Assembly (NCBI GenBank): GCA_903913215.1
Contig: CAIWKE010000001.1
Span: 1 to 38,008 of the forward strand
DNA length: 38,008 nt
Reading direction: 5' to 3'
Source: an uncultured Holophagaceae bacterium
GTDB taxonomy: Bacteria; Acidobacteriota; Holophagae; Holophagales; Holophagaceae
Part shown: positions 1 to 8,257 of the stretch, piece after piece
Layout of the letters: each line of letters opens with the position of its first letter
Position numbering within the stretch: position 1 is the first letter of the stretch
The notes under the pieces: model-generated
What the model was told of the DNA's origin: nothing
Databases searched by the model: none
Seen by the model: the letters and a program-made list of their open reading frames with translations, nothing else
Translations under genes and position numbers: made by a program

Positions 1-3000
1 GCCCGCCAGACCCTGCTCATTGACTACCGTCAGACGATAGATCACCACACCCTCGCTCAGACCAGGAACGAGGGCAGGAGTCACCCTGATGTCCACGCCA
101 CTGTATATGGGCAATCGGGCCCCTGAGGGATCCTCGACATAGCCAGTCCCGCCCGTGAAGATGGCATACAATTCTACGGACTCACCCAGGAAAAGGGTCC
201 CCGGGAGTGCGTTGAAACTGGTAATCACGGGAGCCGAGGAAGCTACCGTCACGGTCGTTGTTGCCGTGACGCTACCTGCAGCATTGGTGGCCGTCAGCAT
301 GTAGGTGACCGTTGTGGTCGGTGCAACGTATTTACTCGACAGACCGGTTACATCGCCGATGCCATGATCCAGGCTCAAGTTGATGGCTCCGCCAACAGTC
401 CACGAGAGCGTCGTTCCTGATCCATTGATGATGGTCGGCGATGCTGCCGTGAAGGAGGAAATGACTGGCAGGAGTGGTACAACGTCGTTCACGGTGATGG
501 CCAACGAAGCCGTCGCGCTGCCACCGTCGTTGGTGGCGGTCACTATGTAGGCGGTGGAGCCTGATAAGACCGTGGGCGTCCCCGTCACGATACCGGTTGT
601 CGTGTCCAAGTGCAGACCTACAGGCAAATTTGGGAAGACGGAATAGGATTTGACGAGTCCGCCAGACACAGAAGGAACATTGGGCGTGATGGCCGTTCCT
701 GTTCTGTAAGTCGGTGTGCCTTCGCTATAGATCAGGTCGCTCGGAGGAGGTCCCGCCACGGCCATCTTGTAAAACTCCGGGGAACCGGAGCAGGTAGTCA
801 GGACCTTCCCATCGCGAAGGAGCCCACCGGAGCAATAGTCCCCAAGAGCATTGCTGCTCCCCGCCTGAGACCACAACTGGGTCGCCATGTCGAAAACTTC
901 TGCTTTCTGCACATCGCTGCCTCCTACCACCAGCACCTTTCCGTTCGAAAGCAGGGTACAGAAACAGGCAAACCGGCCATTGGCGAGGTTTCCGATGGAG
1001 GCCCAAGCATTCGTAATTGGATCATAAATCTCGCAACTGGAGAGCCGTGCTGCAGCATTACTGCTCCCCCCAACGATCAGAACTCTGCCGTCGTTGAGTC
1101 TTACCGCCCTGTGGAACTCACGCGCTTGGATCAGCTTTCCAGCTTGTGACCATGTGTTTGTTGACGGGTCATAGAGCTCTGAACTAGAGAGGATGGTTCC
1201 GGTTGAGGCGTCATAGCCACCAGTCACCAGGACCTTTCCATTGGGCAGGAGGGTGGCTGTGTGCATGGCCCTGGACACAAGTAGGTCAGGTGCATCGGAC
1301 CAGGTTTGAGTGGCCGGATTGAACCGCTTCACGCTCTTCGTGGTATTCCAAGGTGGGGCAATGCTCCCTATCTTTCCCCCCACGACGAGTACACTACCGT
1401 CCAGAAGAAGAGTTGCGGTATGTCGATTCCGCGCGGGGTATAGGGCTCCAGCATTGGACCAGGCATTGGTCGCAGGGTCATAGAGTTCCGTGGAGGGCTC
1501 CATATCGCCACCCACCAACAAAACCTTCCCATCGAGAAGAAGAGTGGCTGAGTGCATATCCCGCCAGGATTGGAGTGGCGGCCCGCTTGACCAGACCTTG
1601 GAAGTCGGATCATAGATCGCCGTGCTGCTGACCGGGTTAGAAAGTTTGTCAATTCCACCAGCAACAAGGACCTTCCCGTCAGAAAGAACCGTTACCGTAT
1701 TCCGAGAGCGCCCGAGATCGATGCTTGAATCCACCAGGAATTGGTTCTCGACAACCTGCAGTGCAACGGTCTCAGCCGCAGTATCTCCTGCCTGGTTCTG
1801 CACGGCCACGGAGAGTTGGCAATCGCCAGTATTTGGATTAGTACTATAAACAATCGAATTCGATTGGTTACCTGTTGTGATTAAGCCGCCTGAAGTGCCA
1901 TTCGTGATGGTCCACATATAGGTCATGCTCGACTGGTCAGGAACCGATGCCACTAGGCCTGCCTCGTCGTAGAAGACCTTACCTGGAGAATGAATTCCGG
2001 CCACTGGGGCTTCTACCACGGTAGCGTTGACACTAACGCTGGCATTCCCGACAGCATTCGTGACGGTAACATTAGCCACGAGGCTACCCTTAGATCCTGC
2101 CGTGAAGAAGATGGACCGGGTGCCCTGACCAGCCGTGATCGTACCATTCTCTAATGTCCATAGGTAGCTGGCTCCCTCGCCCTGGACCTGGGTTGTAGCC
2201 GGCAGTCCAACCTTGCCAGCGGTCAGGAAATCGGCGATGGTCACGACCGGAGTGACGGGGGGACTCGTGGGTACAGCAACGACGGAGATTTTTACGGGAC
2301 ACGAGGTAATTCCTCCTGAGTTTGAACCGGTCACCGTGTAGATGGAGGCAGACACCACGACGGTGGGCATCCCGCTGATGACACCGGTCGCGAGGTTCAG
2401 GCCAAGGCCCGATGGCAAGGCCGGACTCACGCTGTAGGACACCACTGCCCCGCCGGTGCTGGTGGGCGTATTCGGGGTGATCGCCATCCCTATGGTGTAA
2501 ATTGCGGGATTCTGGCTGTAGGACAGACTGCCGGGCGGGGTTTCGTTGACTGTGATGGTCAGAACAGCGGTGGTGCTACCGCCGCTGTTCCGGGCCGTTA
2601 CCGTATAGGGGGTGGCAGCCACCACGACCGTGGGTATCCCGCTGATGACACCGGTCGTAAGGTTCAGGCCAAGGCCCGTTGGCAAGGCCGGGCTTACGCT
2701 GTAGGACACCACAGGCCCACCAGTGCTGGTGGGACTGTTCGGGGTGATTGTTACCCCTCTGGCGTACACCGCTGGATTTATCGAGTATGACAATCCGTTA
2801 GGGGACACATCGCCCACTTTGACCGTGGCAGATCCTGTTGCCGACCGAGTTCCCGCAGCATTGGTGGCAATGCAAGTGAGCCTGAGGATTCCAATCGCAT
2901 CCGCTGTGAAGGTGATCTGGTTCGTTCCAACTCCAGTCGTGATGGTTCCGCCGGTGATCGTCCAAATAAACGTACAGCCGGCCTGGTTCGGGGCCGAGGC

Positions 3001-4452
3001 CAGCAGTCCAGTCGTGCCAACCGTGGTGTTGACAGGAGCCGTGATGACCGGGGTGACTGGGGCTGCGACGATGCTGGCACTGGCGATGCCTGGCGTAGAA
3101 CTCGTTCCAGCAGCATTGGTGACGATGCAGCTAAGGTTCAAGGTTCCCACCGGTCCTGATGTGAATGTGATCAAGCGCGTACCGCTCCCGGCAGTGATGG
3201 TTCCGCCGAAGATCGTCCAGGCATAGGTACAGCCTGACTGGGCTGGCACTGAGGCCTTCAATCCCGCATCCCCCGTGGTGACTGGTGTGGGAACGGTTAT
3301 GACTGGTGTCCCTGGGACCACAACCACTGCAACTGTTTTAACACTGGTGCTGGAATGAGTCCCCGCAGCATTGGTGGCAATGCATGTAAGCCTGAGGGTT
3401 CCCACCGCCACTGCTGTGAAGGCGATTTGGTTTGTTCCGGCACCTGCCGTGATGATTCCGCCGGTGATCGCCCAAGTGAACGTGCATCCAGACTGTTCCG
3501 GGGCCATGGCCACCAGCCCCGTCGCACCCACCGTGGCGCTGGCAGGAGCCGTGATAACGGGAGTAACTGGGGCGGCGACGACGGTGACGCTGGCGATGCC
3601 TGGCGTGGAACTCGTTCCAGCAGCATTTGTAACGATACAACTTAAGTTCAGAGTCCCCACCGGTCCTGCGGTGAATGTGATCAAGCGCGTACCGCTCCCG
3701 ACGGTGATGGCTCCGCCGGTGATCGTCCAGGCATAGGTGCATCCCGACTGGGCTGGCACTGAGGCCTTCAGTCCCGCATCCCCCGTGGTGACTGGTGTGG
3801 GAACGGTTATGACTGGTGTCCCTGGGACCGCAGCCACGGCGACCGTCTTCACTCCGGTGCTGGAATGAGTCCCCGCAGCATTGGTGGCAATGCAAGTGAG
3901 CCTGAGGGTTCCCACCGCCCCTGCTGTGAAGGTGATCTCGTTCGTTCCGACACCAGCCGTGATGGTTCCGCTGGTGATCGTCCAACTGAATGTGCATCCA
4001 AACTGTTCCGGGGCCGAGGCCAGCAGTCCAGTCGCACCCACCGTGGCGCTGGCAGGAGCCGTGATGATGGGAGTAACTGGGGCGGCGACGACGGTGACGC
4101 TGGCAATGCCTGGCGTGGAACTCGTTCCAGCAGCATTGGTGGCGATGCAGCTAAGGTTCAAGGTTCCCACCGGTCCTGCCGTGAATGTGATCAAGCGCGT
4201 ACCGCTCCCGGCGGTGATGGTTCCGCCGGTGATCGTCCAGGCATAGGTACAGCCTGACTGGGCTACCACTGAGGCCTTCAATCCCCCAACCCCAGTTGTG
4301 ACCAACGCGGGTGCGGTGATCACCGGTGTCTGAGGGGGCACAGGCGCAGCAGACACCGTCAGAGTTGCTGACGCGCTTAGCACTACAAGAAGAATGGGTG
4401 GGAAAATTACCAATCCCGAAAGGACCGAGAGAAGACGGTGTCGCATTCTCAT
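1..4452 (-). CDS. Secreted Ig-repeat / Kelch-propeller surface protein (C-terminus beyond window)
   Basis: The frame stays open from ATG at 4452 to the window edge, at least 1484 residues. The N-terminus (MRMRHRLL, a hydrophobic run, then SASA) looks like a type I signal peptide, so export is likely. In order: six Ig/PKD-like repeats of about 85 residues, each with a Cys pair (GCTYAWTI ... LSCIATNAAG); two He_PIG-type putative Ig domains (about residues 545-725); two diverged Ig-like repeats; about seven Kelch repeats (GKVLVVGG, ELYDPATNAW; about residues 905-1235), enough for one beta-propeller; another He_PIG domain; and at least two more Ig-like domains. Such proteins usually act at the cell surface in adhesion or glycan binding, but no substrate can be read here. 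I sampled codons along the frame and saw no frameshift. There is no strong Shine-Dalgarno before ATG 4452 (only GGGTGA nearby). The ligand is unknown. Confidence 0.85.
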   Translation of the reverse strand, partial: MRMRHRLLSVLSGLVIFPPILLVVLSASATLTVSAAPVPPQTPVITAPALVTTGVGGLKASVVAQSGCTYAWTITGGTITAGSGTRLITFTAGPVGTLNLSCIATNAAGTSSTPGIASVTVVAAPVTPIITAPASATVGATGLLASAPEQFGCTFSWTITSGTITAGVGTNEITFTAGAVGTLRLTCIATNAAGTHSSTGVKTVAVAAVPGTPVITVPTPVTTGDAGLKASVPAQSGCTYAWTITGGAITVGSGTRLITFTAGPVGTLNLSCIVTNAAGTSSTPGIASVTVVAAPVTPVITAPASATVGATGLVAMAPEQSGCTFTWAITGGIITAGAGTNQIAFTAVAVGTLRLTCIATNAAGTHSSTSVKTVAVVVVPGTPVITVPTPVTTGDAGLKASVPAQSGCTYAWTIFGGTITAGSGTRLITFTSGPVGTLNLSCIVTNAAGTSSTPGIASASIVAAPVTPVITAPVNTTVGTTGLLASAPNQAGCTFIWTITGGTITTGVGTNQITFTADAIGILRLTCIATNAAGTRSATGSATVKVGDVSPNGLSYSINPAVYARGVTITPNSPTSTGGPVVSYSVSPALPTGLGLNLTTGVISGIPTVVVAATPYTVTARNSGGSTTAVLTITVNETPPGSLSYSQNPAIYTIGMAITPNTPTSTGGAVVSYSVSPALPSGLGLNLATGVISGMPTVVVSASIYTVTGSNSGGITSCPVKISVVAVPTSPPVTPVVTIADFLTAGKVGLPATTQVQGEGASYLWTLENGTITAGQGTRSIFFTAGSKGSLVANVTVTNAVGNASVSVNATVVEAPVAGIHSPGKVFYDEAGLVASVPDQSSMTYMWTITNGTSGGLITTGNQSNSIVYSTNPNTGDCQLSVAVQNQAGDTAAETVALQVVENQFLVDSSIDLGRSRNTVTVLSDGKVLVAGGIDKLSNPVSSTAIYDPTSKVWSSGPPLQSWRDMHSATLLLDGKVLLVGGDMEPSTELYDPATNAWSNAGALYPARNRHTATLLLDGSVLVVGGKIGSIAPPWNTTKSVKRFNPATQTWSDAPDLLVSRAMHTATLLPNGKVLVTGGYDASTGTILSSSELYDPSTNTWSQAGKLIQAREFHRAVRLNDGRVLIVGGSSNAAARLSSCEIYDPITNAWASIGNLANGRFACFCTLLSNGKVLVVGGSDVQKAEVFDMATQLWSQAGSSNALGDYCSGGLLRDGKVLTTCSGSPEFYKMAVAGPPPSDLIYSEGTPTYRTGTAITPNVPSVSGGLVKSYSVFPNLPVGLHLDTTTGIVTGTPTVLSGSTAYIVTATNDGGSATASLAITVNDVVPLLPVISSFTAASPTIINGSGTTLSWTVGGAINLSLDHGIGDVTGLSSKYVAPTTTVTYMLTATNAAGSVTATTTVTVASSAPVITSFNALPGTLFLGESVELYAIFTGGTGYVEDPSGARLPIYSGVDIRVTPALVPGLSEGVVIYRLTVVNEQGLAG
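2810..4340 (-). repeat. Tandem repeat, ~510 bp period made of two ~255 bp Ig-domain units
   Basis: Nearly identical DNA recurs at 2851, 3361 and 3871 (CCGCAGCATTGGTGGCAATG), giving an exact 510 bp spacing. Each 510 bp unit encodes two alternating Ig-like domains, type A (SGCTYAWTITGG) and type B (GCTFSWTITSG). Similarity is high at DNA level, so the array arose by recent duplication or is homogenised by recombination. It lies inside the N-terminal half of the Ig/Kelch gene. Confidence 0.85.
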
Positions 4453-4654
4453 AGTTCACCCAGTTATCAAAAAAGAAAATAACGACCAAACATAGGTCTT
4501 ACTCGTCTATTTTTCAATGGAGAAACATGGACTTCCCCCCGACACGTCCTCGGAACACCAATTCCAGTCGGCAGGGTGGATCTTGTTTACCCTTGTGTTA
4601 CCTAACGTCCGGTTTTGCTGTCTGTACCGAAGGCTCGTTGCGCCCACTTGGACC

Positions 4655-4806
4655 AAGTCGAGGTCTCTCGAATGGCAGCATCTCCTCTGAAGATCCTATG
4701 TCGCAAGGCACCAGGCGGTTCAGGATCGCCGTGGCCAAGACCGCATTGCCGAACACCTCGCCCCTATTGTCCACGGGCTGATTTCTGGTGAGGATCTGCA
4801 GGCCCA
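4655..4806 (-). pseudogene. IstB-type (IS21 family) transposition helper, C-terminal remnant
   Basis: Read on the minus strand, the DNA encodes LQILTRNQPVDN followed by GEVFGNAVLATAIL and NRL, which matches the C-terminal core of IS21-family IstB ATPases (typical form TSN...WGEVFGD..VATAILDRLLHH). After NRL the similarity continues in another frame (IFRGDAAIRET, compare the usual IRGxSYRLRE), so the remnant is frameshifted as well as truncated. No IstA, P-loop or terminal inverted repeats are visible. It sits between the two Ig-repeat genes. The call rests on a short motif match. Confidence 0.55.
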
Positions 4807-4843
4807 GATCTGCTGGGAGCCGCGACTCTTCCCTGGAATGCAT

Positions 4844-4870
4844 GTGGCCCGGGGCTGCGCCCCGGGCCAC
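4844..4870 (-). terminator. GC-rich hairpin 3' of the Ig-repeat lipoprotein gene
   Basis: GTGGCCCGGGGC and its exact complement form a 12-bp stem around a 3-nt loop (4856-4858), 26 nt beyond the stop codon at 4896. No T tract follows on the minus strand, so it is terminator-like rather than a canonical intrinsic terminator; it could also stabilise the mRNA end. Confidence 0.5.
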
Positions 4871-4895
4871 TGGTCCTAGCTCCGGCGAGAGCCCG

Positions 4896-7800
4896 TTATT
4901 GCCGGTTGTGCGTGATGATCCCGGCGGGATACCAGTCCGAGTTGTTGAGGGTCACGAGCTGGTTGAGGTTGGCAAAGGCCGCCGAGTGGTAGTGGGGATT
5001 GCCTCCGATAAACCCCATCCGAGTGCCCGATCCACCGCAGGAGGTGTAGTCCGTGTAGTGGGCCGAGCAGGTGAAGATGATCTCCCCTGCGTGGGTGAGG
5101 TCGTTCAGGGAACCAAGGCTGGTGAAGGTCCCCTCGTGATGGGCGATGACCTTGTTGTAGTAGATGCAGTTGACGCCACTGCCCAGGTAGATCAGGTCAT
5201 ACGTGAAGGTGCCGTTGGCGTAGAAGGTGTAGAAGCTGCCGTAGCTGTTGCCATCAAGATCCGGGAAGCCGATCCACTTCCAGGAACCCACCAAGCGGGA
5301 ATCGAAGGTGGGTGCCGGGGCGCTGACGGTGAGGCCGGTGTGACCCGTGACCCCAGCGGAGGTTGCGCTGAGGGTGGCCGTGCCCGCGCCGACCGCCGTG
5401 ACGATGCCCCAGGTGGCATCCACGGTGGCCACAGAGGCCGGGCTGACGGACCAGCTCACTCCGGTGGAGAGCTGGTGGCCGGTGCCGTCGGAGAAGGCAC
5501 CCAGGGCCGTGTATTGGGAGGTGGCCCCCACTGCGAGGGTCTGGTTGGCGGGCGTCAGGGTGATGGAGGTAAGTGAAGTCGCAGCATTGACGGTGATGGC
5601 GGCCGTGGCGGTGAAGGCGCCGAGGGTGGCCGTGATGGTGGCCGAGCCCGCACCCTGGGCGGTGACCACGCCGGTGTAGGCCACCGTCGCCACGGCATTG
5701 TTGCTGGAGGTCCACACAGAGGCCAGCGTGAAGTCCGCGGTGTGCCCGTCCGCGTAGGTGCCCGTGACGACCAAGCCCTCGGTGCCGCCCACCGTCATGG
5801 TGCTGGTGGCGGGCGCGATGGCCAGGCTCGTAAGGGGCGCTGCCGCCACGTTGAGGGTGACGTGGCCGGTGACGATGGTGGTGATCGAGCCACTGCTGAG
5901 GCTGGTGAAGGTGGCGGTGATGGTGGCCGAACCCGCAGCCACGCCCGTGACGGTGCCGGCCCCAACCAGGGAGGCGATGGCGGCAGAGCTGGTGGACCAG
6001 GCTGCGGGACCGGACTGGTCAGTCACGTGCCCATCGGACCAGGTGACACTGGCGGTGAGTTTGAGGCTGGCGCCCACGGCCACAGAGGGCGTGGCGGGCG
6101 TGATGACCAGGCTGGTGGGGATCGGCGCGTTGTTGATGATCGTGCCCGCGGCCGACAGGGCTCCCAGCGTGGCCGTGATGGTGGCACTGCCGTAGGTCGC
6201 GCCCCCGGTCACCACGCCCGTGGTGGCATTGACGGTGGCAATGGCCGTGTTGGTGGAGCTCCAGGTCACGGCGGTGGGTGCGGTGGAGCCGTCCGAGTAG
6301 GTGCCCACGGCGGCGAACGTATAGGTGCCGCCGTTCGACACCACCGCCTGAGTGGGCGTGACGGCCAGAGCCGTGAGGGTGGGCAGGCTGACCGTCACCT
6401 GGCTCGTCCCGCTGAGGCCACTGAGGCTGGCGGTGATGACCGCGCTTCCCCCCGCCACCCCCGTCACCAGCCCCCCGGCGGTGACGGAGGCAATCCCCGG
6501 CTGACTTGAGGACCAGGTGACAGATCCGGTGAGGTCCTTGCTGCTGCCATCCGAATAGGCGCCTGTGGCTGTGAGCTGACGTGTGGCGGACCGGGCCACG
6601 GTGACCGTAGCCGGGCTCACCGTGATGGCTGACAGGGTCGCAGGCAGGGCCGTGACCGTCAGGTCCGCGGTGCCGGTGATCGCGCCCAGCTTGGCGCTGA
6701 TCGTGGTCCTCCCGGCGGCCAGGGCCGATACAGTGCCAGTGGTGGACACCGTGGCCACGGCGCTGTTGCTGGAGGACCAAGCCACGCTGCCCGTGAGGTT
6801 CGCGGTGTGGCCATCCCCGTAGGTGCCCGTGGCCGTCAGGGCGAGGCCGGTGCCAACGCCCACGCTCCCTGTGGCAGGGCTCACCGCCAGGCTCTGCAGC
6901 AGAGAGGTGTTCACTGTGAGGGTGGTGCTGGCCGTGACTTGGTTCGTAATGGAGCCACTGCTCTGGCTGCTGAAAGTGGCGGTGATGGTCGCAGAACCGG
7001 CTCCCACGCCGGAGACGGTGCCACCCACCACGGTCGCGATGGCAGGCGCACTGGTGGTCCAGGTGGCGGGGCCGGACTGGTCGGTGACGTGCCCATCGGA
7101 CCAAGTCACGGAGGCATTCAGCTTCAGCGTGGCGCCCACCAGCACCGAGGGCGTGGCGGGGGTGATGACGAGGCTGGTGGGGATGGGCGCCTGGTTGATC
7201 ACCGCACCCGTGGCGCTCAGGCTGCCCACCTGGGCCGTGATGGTGCTGGTACCGTAGGCGGAACCGCCTGTCACAAGGCCGGTGCTGGCGTTGATGGTGG
7301 CGATGGCGGTGTTGCTGGAACTCCAGGTGGCGACTACCGGGGCCGTGGTGAGATCTGAGAAGGTGCCCACCGCGGTGAGGGTGGCAGTGCTGCCGGTGGA
7401 GACCGTCACCTGCACAGGCGAGACGGCCACGGAGCTGAGTGTGGCGGCCGTAACCGTCACCGTGCCCGTGGAGCCGTAGCCTCCCAGGCTGGCGGAAATG
7501 GCGGAAGTGCCCGCGGCCAGCCCCGTCACCAGCCCCCCGGCGCTCACGGAGGCCACTGAGGGCGTGCCCGAGACCCAGGTGACCGAGGCGCTGAGGTCCT
7601 TGCTGCTGCCGTCGGTGTAGGTGCCAGTGGCCTTGAACTGCTGGGTGCCGGACTTGGGCAGGGTCAGGGTCGCAGGGCTCACGCTGAGACCGGAGAGGGT
7701 GGCTGCCGGGGCCGCGCTCACGGTCAGGGTCGTGGTGCCGGCGATGGCCCCCAGGTTGGCGGAGATCACCGTTGTGCCGCTGGCGAGGCCCGTGGCCAGG

Positions 7801-8072
7801 CCCCCGGCCGTGATGGTGGCGGCAGCAGGGCTCGCCGAATTCCAGGTCACGGAAGCGCTGAGGTCCTTGGCACTGCCATCGGAATAGGTCCCCGTGGCCT
7901 GGAACTGAGTGGATGCTCCCACCAGGAGGCTGGGACTGGCGGGGCTGAGACTCAGGGCGCTGAGCGTGGCGGCAGCGGGAGTTCCGTTGCCCCCGGAGCC
8001 CGTGGCCCCACCCCCCCCGCCGCAGGCGATGAGCAGCAGGAGCGCGAAGCAGGCGAAGAGGGAACGGAACAT
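4896..8072 (-). CDS. Lipoprotein with ten Big_2-type Ig repeats
   Basis: This 1058-residue protein starts at ATG 8072 with GGAG five nt upstream. MFRSLFACFALLLLIAC followed by poly-Gly is a lipoprotein signal peptide with a clear lipobox, so surface or outer-membrane anchoring is expected. Residues about 33-915 hold ten bacterial Ig-like group 2 domains of 85-95 residues (pattern SPA..V..G....L.ATGTYSDGS..D....VTW.SS...IA.V...G.VTG...G...ITA). A C-terminal domain of about 140 residues (from about 918, GSWKWIGFPDLDGNSYG) is rich in aromatics and has four Cys, including TSCGGSG; I do not recognise it. Domains 2-5 and 6-9 resemble each other in order, which points to a four-domain block duplication. 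A role in adhesion or as a surface stalk is inference. Its start faces the MocR-type regulator across a shared 185-bp region. Confidence 0.85.
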   Translation of the reverse strand: MFRSLFACFALLLLIACGGGGGATGSGGNGTPAAATLSALSLSPASPSLLVGASTQFQATGTYSDGSAKDLSASVTWNSASPAAATITAGGLATGLASGTTVISANLGAIAGTTTLTVSAAPAATLSGLSVSPATLTLPKSGTQQFKATGTYTDGSSKDLSASVTWVSGTPSVASVSAGGLVTGLAAGTSAISASLGGYGSTGTVTVTAATLSSVAVSPVQVTVSTGSTATLTAVGTFSDLTTAPVVATWSSSNTAIATINASTGLVTGGSAYGTSTITAQVGSLSATGAVINQAPIPTSLVITPATPSVLVGATLKLNASVTWSDGHVTDQSGPATWTTSAPAIATVVGGTVSGVGAGSATITATFSSQSSGSITNQVTASTTLTVNTSLLQSLAVSPATGSVGVGTGLALTATGTYGDGHTANLTGSVAWSSSNSAVATVSTTGTVSALAAGRTTISAKLGAITGTADLTVTALPATLSAITVSPATVTVARSATRQLTATGAYSDGSSKDLTGSVTWSSSQPGIASVTAGGLVTGVAGGSAVITASLSGLSGTSQVTVSLPTLTALAVTPTQAVVSNGGTYTFAAVGTYSDGSTAPTAVTWSSTNTAIATVNATTGVVTGGATYGSATITATLGALSAAGTIINNAPIPTSLVITPATPSVAVGASLKLTASVTWSDGHVTDQSGPAAWSTSSAAIASLVGAGTVTGVAAGSATITATFTSLSSGSITTIVTGHVTLNVAAAPLTSLAIAPATSTMTVGGTEGLVVTGTYADGHTADFTLASVWTSSNNAVATVAYTGVVTAQGAGSATITATLGAFTATAAITVNAATSLTSITLTPANQTLAVGATSQYTALGAFSDGTGHQLSTGVSWSVSPASVATVDATWGIVTAVGAGTATLSATSAGVTGHTGLTVSAPAPTFDSRLVGSWKWIGFPDLDGNSYGSFYTFYANGTFTYDLIYLGSGVNCIYYNKVIAHHEGTFTSLGSLNDLTHAGEIIFTCSAHYTDYTSCGGSGTRMGFIGGNPHYHSAAFANLNQLVTLNNSDWYPAGIITHNRQ

Positions 8073-8107
8073 GGGGACTCCGGGAGGGTCCTCACAGCCT
8101 CCGGCCC

Positions 8108-8185
8108 CAGGTCTGGACCGAACAGGTCCACTTTTAAAAAAGCGGCAGGTCCACTCGGGTTTCGCACGCCAATAAAACTGGACGC
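8108..8185. promoter_or_regulatory. Direct-repeat operator of MocR/PdxR type in the divergent promoter
   Basis: CAGGTCCACT occurs at 8123-8132 and again at 8146-8155, 23 bp apart in the same orientation. With its flank, the first copy reads AAAAGTGGACCTG on the minus strand, close to the AAAGTGGWCTA-like sites known for PdxR-type MocR regulators. A related AAAACTGGAC lies near 8174-8183, and CTGGACC at 8113-8119. The sites lie between the Ig lipoprotein start (8072) and the MocR-type gene (8258), where such regulators normally bind. Sites are seen; the regulator assignment is inference. Confidence 0.55.
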
Positions 8186-8257
8186 AGCCAAAGGGCAGCC
8201 CCGCTCCACCCGCGAGTCGCCTAGACTGAAAGCCCCCCCTTACATGATGGAGCCCCC

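Noticed and set aside
2810-4340. Regular repeats suggesting a CRISPR array
   Set aside because: The period is 255/510 bp, the whole unit is conserved and it is in frame within a long coding region; there are no short repeats with unique spacers.
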